Positions 43,333 to 52,082 are shown, counted from the first letter of the stretch. The stretch: 64,000 nucleotides of DNA from Pseudomonas sp. NC02 (GCF_002874965.1 NZ_CP025624.1:6510001-6574000); one strand, 5' to 3'. Notes: a model not told the origin generated them from the sequence alone. A program made the numbers and translations.

Positions 43333-43745
43333 TGAAACGGTTTTATATCCTCGGTTTTCTGTCGCTGATCATTTTCGATACCTTGGCGCAGGTCAGTTTC
43401 AAGTTCGCCTCGATTCATGCCGAACCGCTGACGATGGACGCCGCCTGGTTGATCCGCGTGTTCGGTGCGCCATGGATCTACGGCGCATTCGTGGGCTACA
43501 TCGGCGCGTTTTTCACCTGGATGACGCTGTTGAAATACGCCCCGGTGGGCCCGGCGTTTGCGGCGTCACACCTGGAGCTGATCAGCGTGACGCTGATCTC
43601 CGTCTGGCTGTTCAACGACACCCTTACCCTGCCCAAAATCGTCGGTGGCGCGCTGATTATCGCGGGCATACTGTGCCTGGCGCGCAGCGAAGACAAAGAA
43701 AGCAAGACCGTCGAGGCCGAACCCTCGCAGACGCTGGCGTCATGA
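43332..43745 (+). CDS. Small EamA/SMR-type membrane transporter subunit 2
   Basis: 137 residues with four helices (ILGFLSLIIFDTLAQVSFKFA, WIYGAFVGYIGAFFTWMTLL, PAFAASHLELISVTLISVWLF, LPKIVGGALIIAGILCLARS) and a charged tail. It has the same D-T-x-x-Q motif in helix 1 as subunit 1 (DTLAQVSFK against DTSGQLAFK). The lengths, 118 and 137, resemble the ArnE/ArnF flippase pair. The start overlaps the preceding stop by one base and the end overlaps the aminotransferase start (ATGA). Confidence 0.82.
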   Translation: MKRFYILGFLSLIIFDTLAQVSFKFASIHAEPLTMDAAWLIRVFGAPWIYGAFVGYIGAFFTWMTLLKYAPVGPAFAASHLELISVTLISVWLFNDTLTLPKIVGGALIIAGILCLARSEDKESKTVEAEPSQTLAS

Positions 43746-44968
43746 CGCCCGTTGTCAGCCAGCGGGAGATTCCGCCAACGGCGGGGCTTCCCCTGCGCTG
43801 GCAGGACTTGTTCAACCGCTCGGGCGACCTGGCCCGCGACCTGGCCCGACAGCTCGACATCCCGCTGCCGGCCCTGCCCTGCTCCGGCACCGCCGCGCTG
43901 ATCATGACGCTGCGGGTGTTGCAGCAGCGCACGCCGGGGCGCACCGAGCTTATCGTGCCGGCCTATACCTGCCCGCTGGTGGCCCTGGCGGCCCATCACT
44001 GCCCGCCTTTGCGCGTGGTGGCGTGCGATCTGCAGCCCGGCAGCATCGACCTGGACGAACACCAGCTGGCGCAGCTGTGCAACCAAAACACCTTGGCGAT
44101 CGTCGTCACTCACCTGGCCGGGCGTGTGGCGGATGTGGAGGCTGCCAAGCGCATTGCCGAGCCACTCGGCATTGCGGTGATCGAAGACGCCGCCCAAGCC
44201 ATGGGCGCACTGGATGATGGAAAAAGCGTCGGACTGAAAGGCGACATCGGCTTTTTCAGCATGGCGCTGGGCAAAGGCCTGACGACGGCTGAAGGCGGTG
44301 TGTTGTTCAGCCGGGATCCGGCGCTGCATCAGGCGTTGCACCAGCAATGCCGGCAGGACTTGCCCTTCAGCCTGCGCTGGGAAGTGCAACGCAGCGCCGA
44401 GCTGTGGGGCTATGCCGCGGCGTATCAGCCCCGCGGGCTGAAGTACGTGTACGGCAAACCGCTGCGGGCGGCGCTGGCGCGGGGCGATGAAGTGGCGGCG
44501 GTGGGCGATGATTTTTCCGTCAACGATATTCCGTTGCACCGGTTGGGCGGCTATCGCCAGAAGGTCGGCGCCGCAGCCCTGGCACGCTTGCCCGAGCATT
44601 TGCAGCAAGGCCGCCTGCGGGCCTTGCGTCGCGTGGCGCAGCTGAGCAGCTTGCCCGGCGTGTCGGTGTTGACCGACAGCCCGGGCCAGCAAGGCACCTG
44701 GCCGTTCCTGATGGTGGTGATGCCCAGCGCACAAACCCGCGATACCGCGATGGCGCAGCTGTGGACGGCAGGCCTGGGCGTGACCCGCCTGTTCATCCAC
44801 GTATTGCCGGGCTACCCGGCACTCACCCCGCTGTTACAGCAAGGCGCCGATATCCCCCGCGCGCAAAGCTTCGCCGCCCAGACACTGTCGATCAGCAATA
44901 GCCACTGGTTGACGGACGAGCTGTTCGAGCAAGTGCTGGATCATCTGCGGCGGATTCTTAAACGCTAG
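43742..44968 (+). CDS. DegT/DnrJ/EryC1/StrS-type PLP aminotransferase
   Basis: 408 residues. Fold-type I sugar-aminotransferase features: substrate/PLP region CSGTAALIMTLRVL, VPAYTCPLVALA, aspartate pairing with PLP in VIEDAAQAMGA, and the Schiff-base lysine K178 in FFSMALGKGLTTAEGGVLFS. Members aminate keto-sugars or act on cyclitols in glycan, lipid-carrier or antibiotic pathways. Translationally coupled (ATGA) to two EamA/SMR subunits. The last 4 bp overlap a convergent arginase-like gene. Substrate unknown. Confidence 0.82.
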   Translation: MTPVVSQREIPPTAGLPLRWQDLFNRSGDLARDLARQLDIPLPALPCSGTAALIMTLRVLQQRTPGRTELIVPAYTCPLVALAAHHCPPLRVVACDLQPGSIDLDEHQLAQLCNQNTLAIVVTHLAGRVADVEAAKRIAEPLGIAVIEDAAQAMGALDDGKSVGLKGDIGFFSMALGKGLTTAEGGVLFSRDPALHQALHQQCRQDLPFSLRWEVQRSAELWGYAAAYQPRGLKYVYGKPLRAALARGDEVAAVGDDFSVNDIPLHRLGGYRQKVGAAALARLPEHLQQGRLRALRRVAQLSSLPGVSVLTDSPGQQGTWPFLMVVMPSAQTRDTAMAQLWTAGLGVTRLFIHVLPGYPALTPLLQQGADIPRAQSFAAQTLSISNSHWLTDELFEQVLDHLRRILKR

Positions 44969-45840
44969 GCCCAGCTTTGATCGATACGGGTCAACAAGCG
45001 CGCATTCAGCTCATTCTGCTGCTGTTGCCAGATCACCACCTGGTTCTCCGGCAGCTCTTCCTGGCCATCCGACGCACTCAGCCAGCGCTTGAACTTGCTC
45101 TGGTAGTGGTAGGCGGACACGTCGCCGGTAATGTCCGCGCCAATAATGCTGCCGTGGCAGGCATCGATCAGCGCATTCAAATGCTTCTCCAGAAACTCGC
45201 CCTGGTCCCAGTTGGTATTCACCACCTGCGGGCTCAGCACGTCTTTGTCGATGGAGAGATACACCGGCAGCGAAGGGTCGAGCTGCGCCAGGAACGCGCT
45301 CATCAACTCGTCCGCGCTGGTGAATGCACGATTGCTGCGGCCTGCGCCGATCCAGTTCAACCAGCGGGTATCGACGTTGGTGTTCCAGTAGGTCAGCTTG
45401 CGTTTCACCAGCGGCGACCAGTGATTCTCCCAGGCGTGCTTAAGGGAAATGTCCGGCGAGCCAATGCCCAGCACGTGAACGTGCTCGACCTGCGGCAGGC
45501 GGCTGGCCCAGTAGACCCAGGACCCACAATGGATACCAAACGGATAACGCATGTTGTCCGGGTGGTTATCGCAAATGATCAGCTGGATCTTTTGCTGGGT
45601 GGGAAGACGGTTCAACAACAGCTGGCTGAGGTGGTGATAATCACCGCTGCCGGTAAACACACAGCCGTAATCGCTGGGCATCTGCGCGTGCAGGGCGCTC
45701 TCCAGCTCCTTGAACTGCGCCCAGCGGCAGCCGAAACGGATTTTCTCCTGCCAGGCTTGCAACGGCAGGGTAAGGGCGCCGGGAATGTTATTCACGGCCC
45801 CGTCAAAATCGAGGATCAATGCGGGACGGGCCTGGCTCAT
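44965..45840 (-). CDS. Arginase/ureohydrolase-fold hydrolase, uncharacterised
   Basis: 291 residues from MSQARPALILD. Motifs for a binuclear manganese site are all recognisable: the GGDHS-like SGDYHHLS (H69/H70), D-x-H-x-D at D91, H93, D95 in ICDNHPDNM, and D-x-D at D198, D200 in LSIDKDVLSP. GADITGDVSAY follows as the usual C-terminal strand. Overall similarity to true arginases is low, so it may hydrolyse a different amide or guanidine. Its start overlaps the stop of the GNAT gene (ATGA). Confidence 0.68.
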   Translation of the reverse strand: MSQARPALILDFDGAVNNIPGALTLPLQAWQEKIRFGCRWAQFKELESALHAQMPSDYGCVFTGSGDYHHLSQLLLNRLPTQQKIQLIICDNHPDNMRYPFGIHCGSWVYWASRLPQVEHVHVLGIGSPDISLKHAWENHWSPLVKRKLTYWNTNVDTRWLNWIGAGRSNRAFTSADELMSAFLAQLDPSLPVYLSIDKDVLSPQVVNTNWDQGEFLEKHLNALIDACHGSIIGADITGDVSAYHYQSKFKRWLSASDGQEELPENQVVIWQQQQNELNARLLTRIDQSWA

Positions 45841-46922
45841 GCGGTTTGCTCCTGCTGCCACTGGGTATCGCTTTCAAAATGGTGCCGGAAACGGTTCATC
45901 ACTTTGCGCAGCAGCGGGTTCCTCACCCACACCAGATGGCGGGTAAACGTGAACTTGGCGCCGAGGCTGGATTTGACCTGCGGATCGGTCCACCCCGCGA
46001 CATAAAACTGCAGGCCCTTTTCCAGGGCGAACTCCAGGTTCACAAACCAGCTGACGAAGTACAGGTTGTGCTCCAGCGCCAGCGGGTAGTTCAGGCCGAT
46101 GTACTTGTCGAGCAACTTGCCGTCTTGCTGGTAGCACAGGTTATAGCCAACCAGTTCGTCCTCGTCCCAGTAGCAGAACACATGCCCGCCGCTGTCGGCA
46201 TCGGTGAGCAACTGGATGAAGAATTCGGGCGTGAGCAAGTCGAAGTGGATTTCGCTCTGTGCGTACACCGCCTTGTACAGCCGATACAGTTCCTGCTGCC
46301 ATTGCTCATCGCTGAAGCGGGCATCGCCGGTGTCCAGGATCTCGATGCGCAGCTCATCACGGCTGCGTAGCTTGCGGCGGATATTGCGGCGACGGCTGTG
46401 GGACAACCGCGACAGATACTCATCGGTCGAGCTGAAGTCGATCGGTACATAGGCCAGCGCCTGGCCCTCTACATTGATGAATCCGCGCTGGGTGCAGGCC
46501 TCGATCAACGCGTGTGCGTAGCGATTGTCCTCAACGCTGAGCAGCGGAGAATCCAGCGGCACATCCTTGACGATGGTGAGTTTGCGTTGCGGTGCACATT
46601 GCTCTTGCAGCCATTGCGCCATGTCCTGTGGCGCTACGTTCAGCGGGAACGGGGAATATTCGCTGACCGTGGTGCCGATAAAACAGGTGTCGATATGCAG
46701 CCATGACTGCCACAAACGGTACCCCGGCCAACTGCGCAGGCGGCTACGCAGCTCATCGTCGGCGGTGGTCTGCAGGTCGAACCGGGTAAAAAAGTACGGC
46801 AGTCCCTGTGCTGACAGCTGGGCAGTGAAACCCACCGGCGGGTATCGCAAAAAATTGCTGATCAGCGATGGCGTTTCCATGCAGCAGGCATAAGGCACCT
46901 GTGCACGGCTGGGATCTGTCAT
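45837..46922 (-). CDS. GNAT-superfamily acyltransferase (BioF2/FemAB-like), uncharacterised
   Basis: 361 residues starting at MTDPSRAQ, with GGA nine bases upstream; an ATG three codons earlier is possible. The C-terminal half resembles a GNAT/peptidoglycan-type acyltransferase: SHSRRRNIRRKLRS, YAQSEIHFDLLTPEFF, VFCYWDEDELVGYNLCYQ, and GLQFYVAGWTDPQVKSSLGA. The N-terminal third is distinct. It should transfer an acyl or aminoacyl group, perhaps to an amino sugar or lipid-linked intermediate. It is coupled to the arginase-like gene and divergent from the acylase gene. Confidence 0.68.
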   Translation of the reverse strand: MTDPSRAQVPYACCMETPSLISNFLRYPPVGFTAQLSAQGLPYFFTRFDLQTTADDELRSRLRSWPGYRLWQSWLHIDTCFIGTTVSEYSPFPLNVAPQDMAQWLQEQCAPQRKLTIVKDVPLDSPLLSVEDNRYAHALIEACTQRGFINVEGQALAYVPIDFSSTDEYLSRLSHSRRRNIRRKLRSRDELRIEILDTGDARFSDEQWQQELYRLYKAVYAQSEIHFDLLTPEFFIQLLTDADSGGHVFCYWDEDELVGYNLCYQQDGKLLDKYIGLNYPLALEHNLYFVSWFVNLEFALEKGLQFYVAGWTDPQVKSSLGAKFTFTRHLVWVRNPLLRKVMNRFRHHFESDTQWQQEQTA

Positions 46923-47161
46923 AAATTGCATTCCGAAAGTGATAGCAAAGGCGCGCCCGGATGACGGGGTGAATCATCGCGCCGCTGGTTTCATGTAACA
47001 GAGTAAACATAATACTCCGCCTACCCGCGGCCCACTTCAGAACCCCCACTTCATGCAGCTCAGGTTCAGGGAGCACGAACCCGAGAGCATTTTCCGCAGC
47101 GCTCGCCAAACCCACTAAACTGCCCGAATCTTCACGGTGACCGACTAATAAGGGACAACCC

Positions 47162-49525
47162 ATGAAACGCATCCTGACCGCGCTGGCCATCCTGCTCGTA
47201 GCCCTTATGGTTGGCGCCGGCTGGTACGTGTACAGCAAGCAGCCGACCCGCCAGGGCACGGTGGAGCTGGCCCATCTGCAAGGTTCGGTCACGGTGCGCT
47301 ACGACGACCGAGGCGTGCCGCATATCCGCGCCGAGAACGAGACCGACCTGTACCGTGCCCTCGGCTACGTGCATGCCCAGGACCGGTTGTTCCAGATGGA
47401 AATCATGCGGCGCCTGTCCCGTGGCGAGCTGGCCGAGGTGCTGGGACCCAAGCTGCTGGAGACCGACAAGCTATTTCGCAGCCTGCGCATTCGCGAGCGC
47501 GCCTTGAGCTACGTCGAGCACATGGACCATGAGTCTGCGTCCTGGAAGGCCCTGCAAGCCTACCTGGACGGGGTCAACCAGTATCAGGACAGCCACGCCA
47601 AACCCATGGAGTTCGACGTACTGGGCATCCCCAAGCGCCCGTTCACCGCCGAGGACACCATCAGCGTCGCCGGCTACCTGGCCTACAGCTTTGCCGCAGC
47701 CTTTCGCACCGAACCCTTGCTGACCTACGTACGCGATCAGTTGGGCAACGACTACCTGAAGGTCTTCGACCTCGACTGGCAGCCCAAGGGCGCGCTGAAC
47801 CTGGCGGCCGGTGACTGGAAAGACCTCGGCGCCATTGCCCAGTTGAGCGAACAGGCCATGGCCGACAACGGCCTGCCGCAGTTCGAAGGCAGCAACGCCT
47901 GGGCCATCAGCGGCAGCCGCACCAAGAGCGGCAAGCCGTTGCTGGCGGGTGACCCGCATATCCGTTTCTCGGTGCCGTCGGTGTGGTACGAGGCGCAGCT
48001 GTCGGCGCCGGGCTTCGAGCTTTACGGCTATCACAACGCGCTGGTGCCGGTGGCGTTCCTGGGCCACAACAAGGATTTCGGCTGGAGCCTGACCATGTTC
48101 CAGAACGATGACCTCGACCTGATCGCCGAGAAGGTCAACCCGGACAACCCCAACCAGGTCTGGTACCACGACAAGTGGGTGGACATGACCAGCAGCGAGC
48201 AACAGATCGCGGTCAAGGGCCAGGACCCGGTAACCCTGACCCTGCGCACCTCGCCCCACGGTCCGATCATCAACGACGTGCTCGGCGAGAATGCCGGCAA
48301 GACGCCGATTGCCATGTGGTGGGCATTCCTGGATACCGAAAATCCGATCCTCGACGGTTTCTATCAGCTCAACCGTGCCGATACCCTCGCCAAAGCGCGT
48401 GCGGCGGCGGCCAAGGTCCAGGCGCCTGGCTTGAACATCGTATGGGCCAATGCCAAGGGCGATATCGGCTGGTGGGCGGCGGCGCAATTGCCGATCCGCC
48501 CGGACGGGGTCAACCCGGGCTTTATCCTCGACGGCAGTACCGCCCAGGCGGACAAGCTCGGTTTCTACCCATTCAGCGCCAACCCCCAGGAAGAAAACCC
48601 GGCCCGCGGATATGTGGTGTCCGCCAATGCCCAGCCGGCGTCACCCACCGGCATGCCGATCCCCGGGTATTACAACCTGGCGGACCGTGGCCAGCAGTTG
48701 AACGCGCAACTGAGCGACAACAGCGTGAAATGGGACGTGGAAAACAGCCAGGCCTTGCAGCTCGGCACCACCACCGCCTACGGCCCACGGCTGCTGGCAC
48801 CGCTGCTGCCGGTGCTGCGTGAGGTGGTCAAGGACCCGGCGCAGTTGAAGCTGGTGGAGCAACTGGCAGCCTGGAAAGGCGATTACCCGCTGGACTCCAC
48901 CAGTGCCACGCTGTTCAACCAGTTCCTGTTCAACCTCACTGACGCGGCGTTCCACCCGAAACTGGGCGATGGGATGTTCAAGACCTTGCTCACCACTCGG
49001 GTAGTGGACGCAGCCTTGCCGCGCCTGGCCGCTTCAGCGGATTCGCCGTGGTGGGATGGCCACCGCGCCGAGACCGTCAAGCTTGCCTGGGACAACAGCC
49101 TGCAACACCTCAAGGCGACCTTTGGTGAGGATCCATCGCAGTGGCAATGGGGCAAGGCCCACACCCTGACCCACGGCCATCCACTGGGCTCGCAGAAGCC
49201 GTTGGACAAGATCGTCAACGTAGGCCCGTTTGCCGCTCCCGGCAGCCATGAAGTGCCCAACAACCAATCCGCACAGATCGGCCCGGCGCCGTGGCCGGTG
49301 ACGTACGGGCCGTCGACCCGACGCCTGATTGATTTCGCCGATGCCGCACATGGGCTGACCATCAACCCGGTCGGGCAGAGTGGTGTGCCGTTCGACAAGC
49401 ACTATTCCGATCAGGCGGAGACGTACATCGAAGGCGGGTATGAGCAGGCGCATTTCAATGATGAGGAAGTGACGGCGAATACTCGTAGTACGCTCAAGCT
49501 GTTGCCGGCCCGGACACCGCAATAA
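47162..49525 (+). CDS. hacB: Penicillin-acylase family amidase, HacB-like acyl-homoserine-lactone acylase
   Basis: 787-residue Ntn-hydrolase precursor. N-terminal hydrophobic export segment (ILTALAILLVALMVGAGWYV), alpha chain, then the autoprocessing site with nucleophile S244 in EGSNAWAISGSRTKSGKPLLAGDPH. The beta chain carries HALTHGHPLG-like and GGSHEVPNN-like motifs as THGHPLGSQKPL and PGSHEVPNNQSAQIG. By synteny with PA0305 it corresponds to HacB, which degrades long-chain acyl-homoserine lactones in the periplasm; other N-acyl amides may also be substrates. Single gene, ending in a REPIN. Confidence 0.85.
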   Translation: MKRILTALAILLVALMVGAGWYVYSKQPTRQGTVELAHLQGSVTVRYDDRGVPHIRAENETDLYRALGYVHAQDRLFQMEIMRRLSRGELAEVLGPKLLETDKLFRSLRIRERALSYVEHMDHESASWKALQAYLDGVNQYQDSHAKPMEFDVLGIPKRPFTAEDTISVAGYLAYSFAAAFRTEPLLTYVRDQLGNDYLKVFDLDWQPKGALNLAAGDWKDLGAIAQLSEQAMADNGLPQFEGSNAWAISGSRTKSGKPLLAGDPHIRFSVPSVWYEAQLSAPGFELYGYHNALVPVAFLGHNKDFGWSLTMFQNDDLDLIAEKVNPDNPNQVWYHDKWVDMTSSEQQIAVKGQDPVTLTLRTSPHGPIINDVLGENAGKTPIAMWWAFLDTENPILDGFYQLNRADTLAKARAAAAKVQAPGLNIVWANAKGDIGWWAAAQLPIRPDGVNPGFILDGSTAQADKLGFYPFSANPQEENPARGYVVSANAQPASPTGMPIPGYYNLADRGQQLNAQLSDNSVKWDVENSQALQLGTTTAYGPRLLAPLLPVLREVVKDPAQLKLVEQLAAWKGDYPLDSTSATLFNQFLFNLTDAAFHPKLGDGMFKTLLTTRVVDAALPRLAASADSPWWDGHRAETVKLAWDNSLQHLKATFGEDPSQWQWGKAHTLTHGHPLGSQKPLDKIVNVGPFAAPGSHEVPNNQSAQIGPAPWPVTYGPSTRRLIDFADAAHGLTINPVGQSGVPFDKHYSDQAETYIEGGYEQAHFNDEEVTANTRSTLKLLPARTPQ

Positions 49526-49545
49526 CTGAAGAAACAAAAAACCAA

Positions 49546-49635
49546 TGTGGGAGCGGGCTTGCTCGCGAATGCGGTGGATCAGTCAATACATCTGGTGACT
49601 GACACTCCGCATTCGCGAGCAAGCCCGCTCCCACA
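49546..49635. repeat. REPIN-like palindrome between convergent hacB and the AraC gene
   Basis: 90-bp palindrome, GCGGGCTTGCTCGCG arms, starting 20 bp after the hacB stop. Confidence 0.92.
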
Positions 49636-49656
49636 TTTTGATCTGCGTTGTTGCGT

Positions 49657-50559
49657 CTACCGTGCTCGCAGCCGCCCCGGCGCCTCACCGTAGGTTTCCT
49701 TGAATTTCTTGCTGAACGCCGCCTGGGATTGATACCCCGCCCGAGCGGCAATATCCGTCAGGCTCAGCCGCGACTGATGCAGCAGGTTGAACGCCAGCTC
49801 CATGCGCAACTGCGTCAGCAACACCCACGGCGACACGCCCGCCACTTTGACAAACCCACGCATGAAGGTCGCCCGGGACATCGACGCGGCGCTGGCCAGG
49901 CTGTCGATGGTCCACTCATGCCCAGGATCCGCCAGCATCGCCTGCCAGGCCTTGCCCAGGCGTTTGTCGGTCAACAAGGCAAAGGTGCCCGCCACCGGCG
50001 CTTGCTGCGTCAGCCATGCCCGCAGGATCAGGGTGAACAACGCCGACGACAGCGCATCAATGAAAAACCGCGCCCCCAGCCGCTGCCCGTCCGCCTCGCT
50101 GCGCAGCAGTGCGATCAATGCCGCCAACTGTCCATCGGCCTGCCACTGCCGGCTGGACACCACCAGGTAGTCCGGCAACGCACTGAACAGCAACGACTGG
50201 CGGTTGTAGCGAAAGCTGCCGCAGAGCATGTCCACGTCCGGCTGCTCACCGCCCAGGCGATGGATCGGCAGCAAGCCGCCTTCGATCACGGTCTGCGCCA
50301 CCGGCTTTACCCGCGCGCCCTGGCTGCGCACCAGGTGCGTCGCGCCACCGGGCATCAACAGGATGTCGCCCTCCTCCAACGTCACCTGCTGCCCGCCGGA
50401 CAATTCGGCGCGGCAGGTGCCCGCCAGCACAATGTGGTACGGCGCCACGCCCAGCGGCTCGGGCTCGTGGTCCATGGCCCAGGCGCCCTGGAACTGGCAA
50501 CGCAGGTCCAGGCTGCCCCGCAGGTTGGCCAACGCGATGAGGGTGTCGATGGAGTTCAT
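49657..50559 (-). CDS. AraC-family regulator with N-terminal cupin domain
   Basis: 300 residues. N-terminal cupin-like ligand-binding domain (LGVAPYHIVLAGTCRAEL and VTLEEGDILLMPGGATH, the Cupin_6 pattern). C-terminal AraC DNA-binding domain with two helix-turn-helices (TIDSLASAASMSRATFMRGFVKVAG and SLTDIAARAGYQSQAAFSKKFKETYG). It is divergent from the carboxymuconolactone-decarboxylase-like gene 100 bp away, which it most likely controls. Inducer unknown. Confidence 0.88.
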   Translation of the reverse strand: MNSIDTLIALANLRGSLDLRCQFQGAWAMDHEPEPLGVAPYHIVLAGTCRAELSGGQQVTLEEGDILLMPGGATHLVRSQGARVKPVAQTVIEGGLLPIHRLGGEQPDVDMLCGSFRYNRQSLLFSALPDYLVVSSRQWQADGQLAALIALLRSEADGQRLGARFFIDALSSALFTLILRAWLTQQAPVAGTFALLTDKRLGKAWQAMLADPGHEWTIDSLASAASMSRATFMRGFVKVAGVSPWVLLTQLRMELAFNLLHQSRLSLTDIAARAGYQSQAAFSKKFKETYGEAPGRLRAR

Positions 50560-50658
50560 TTGCGAGCATCGGTCAAAAAGGTGAGTGGATCGAACAAAAG
50601 CGCCAAACCTGAACCGCGCACACTGGCTTCACACCCAACCCGTTCAGGAGTTAACACG

Positions 50659-51012
50659 ATGTTCAATAACTGGTCAGACTTGCTGCCTACCGTGAAGAAA
50701 GCCTTTGGCACGCTGGGCAAGAGCAACCCGAAGATGGTCAAAGCCTACATGGCGCTGGGGGAAGCTGCCGAGGAAAACAACGTCCTGGATGCCAAGACCC
50801 GTGAGCTGATTTCCATCGCCGTGGCCATCACCACCCGCTGTGACGGCTGCATCGGCGTGCATGCCGACGCGGCGATCAAGGCCGGCGCCACCCGCGAAGA
50901 AGTGGCCGCGACCCTGGCCACCGCGATCTCGCTGAATGCCGGCGCGGCGTATATCTACTCGCTGCGCGCCCTGGAAGCCTATGACACGCTCAAACCGGCG
51001 CAGCAAAATTAA
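50659..51012 (+). CDS. Carboxymuconolactone decarboxylase/AhpD-like protein
   Basis: 117 residues. The AhpD-type redox motif C61-x-x-C64-x-x-x-H68 is in TTRCDGCIGVHADAA, so it is a probable alkylhydroperoxidase-type peroxidase rather than a true decarboxylase. Preceded by TTCAGGAG. Divergent from the AraC regulator. The last 23 bp are antisense to the end of the GlxA-type regulator gene. Confidence 0.87.
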   Translation: MFNNWSDLLPTVKKAFGTLGKSNPKMVKAYMALGEAAEENNVLDAKTRELISIAVAITTRCDGCIGVHADAAIKAGATREEVAATLATAISLNAGAAYIYSLRALEAYDTLKPAQQN

Positions 51013-51955
51013 GCCGGAATTGTTGCGGCGTCACGCCCAGCCGGCGATTGAACACACTGCGCATGTGCTGGGCGTCGCGAAAGCCGCATTGATACGCCAC
51101 GGTCTTGAGCGGTGCGTGGGTGCTTTCGAGCATTACCCGCGCCGCATCCACCCGCGCCCGCTCGACGAACTCCGCCGGAGTGATCTGCGCTTCCCGGGCA
51201 AATACCCGCGAGAAGTTGCGCGCGCTCATGTTGGCGGCTTTGGCCAGGTCGGCGATGGTCAGGTCGCCCGTCAGGTTGGCCAATACATACAGCTGCACCA
51301 GCGCCACCGCCGAGGTGGCTTCGGCGTGGGGTGTCAGAAACGGGCTGAACTGCGACTGTCCGCCTGAACGCTGGGTGAACACCACCAGGCGCTTGGCCAC
51401 GCTGAGGGCGACTTCCGGGCCGTGGTCCTGGGCCAGCAGGTACAGCGACAGGTCGATGCCCGCCGTCACCCCGGCCGAGGTGTAGAGGTTGCCGTCCTGC
51501 ACATAGAGGCGGTCGGCTTCGACCTGGGCCGATGGGCATAAGGCGGCCAGGTCGGCGGCATCGCCCCAGTGGGTGGTGACGGTGCGCCCGTCCAGCAACC
51601 CGGCGCGGGCGAGCATGAAGGCGCCGTTGCAGATGGAGCCGAAACGTTTGGCTCGCGCGCTGGCGTCACGCAGCCATTGATTGAACACCGGGCCGAAATC
51701 CTCGAAGGGCAGCTGCGGCCCGCCGGCCATCAACAGCAAGTCGTAAGGCTCGAGGGCCTCGCTGAAATGCCGGTGTGCCTGCAACGACAAGCCGTTGGAA
51801 CAGGCCATGTTGCCGTGCCCCAGGCCAATCACCTCCAGCTGGTAATGCGCCTCGGGCGGCAGAAAACGGTTGGCCTCGCAGAACACATCCAGGGGCCCGG
51901 TCACGTCCAGTGACTGGACGCCGGGGAAGATCAGGATGGCGACGGTTTTGCCCAT
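50990..51955 (-). CDS. GlxA-type regulator (DJ-1/PfpI domain fused to AraC HTH)
   Basis: 321 residues from MGKTVAILIFPG. DJ-1/PfpI-like domain at about 1-190 with the nucleophile-elbow cysteine in FGSICNGAFMLARAGLLDG, then an AraC DNA-binding domain (TIADLAKAANMSARNFSRVFA and PLKTVAYQCGFRDAQHMRSVF). GlxA relatives in Pseudomonas respond to quaternary amines or other metabolites. The divergent HD-domain gene is the likely target. The 3' end overlaps the peroxidase gene antisense by 23 bp. Confidence 0.87.
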   Translation of the reverse strand: MGKTVAILIFPGVQSLDVTGPLDVFCEANRFLPPEAHYQLEVIGLGHGNMACSNGLSLQAHRHFSEALEPYDLLLMAGGPQLPFEDFGPVFNQWLRDASARAKRFGSICNGAFMLARAGLLDGRTVTTHWGDAADLAALCPSAQVEADRLYVQDGNLYTSAGVTAGIDLSLYLLAQDHGPEVALSVAKRLVVFTQRSGGQSQFSPFLTPHAEATSAVALVQLYVLANLTGDLTIADLAKAANMSARNFSRVFAREAQITPAEFVERARVDAARVMLESTHAPLKTVAYQCGFRDAQHMRSVFNRRLGVTPQQFRLNFAAPV

Positions 51956-51995
51956 GAGCAGGAACACCTTTTTCTAACTGAATAAACACAACCCT

Positions 51996-52082
51996 TGTAG
52001 GAGCTGGCTTGCCGGCGATGCAGACACCTCGGTGTAGCAGGTATACCGAGGTGATGCTATCGCAGGCAAGCCAGCTCCTACA
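51996..52082. repeat. REP pair, GCTGGCTTGCC subfamily, in a divergent region
   Basis: 87-bp imperfect palindrome with arms TGTAGGAGCTGGCTTGCC and its complement. It lies between the divergent GlxA-type and HD-domain genes, where a promoter is expected. The same arm family as at 8613, but in the normal head-to-head order. Confidence 0.85.

Noticed and set aside
45780..45840. HAD-like DFDG motif at the start of the arginase-fold protein
   Set aside because: LILDFDGAVNN resembles HAD motif I, but later HAD motifs are missing, while all arginase-type metal motifs are present.
50990..51012. Overlap of the AhpD-like and GlxA-type genes as a frameshift or assembly error
   Set aside because: Both proteins have normal C-termini; a 23-bp convergent overlap is plausible.
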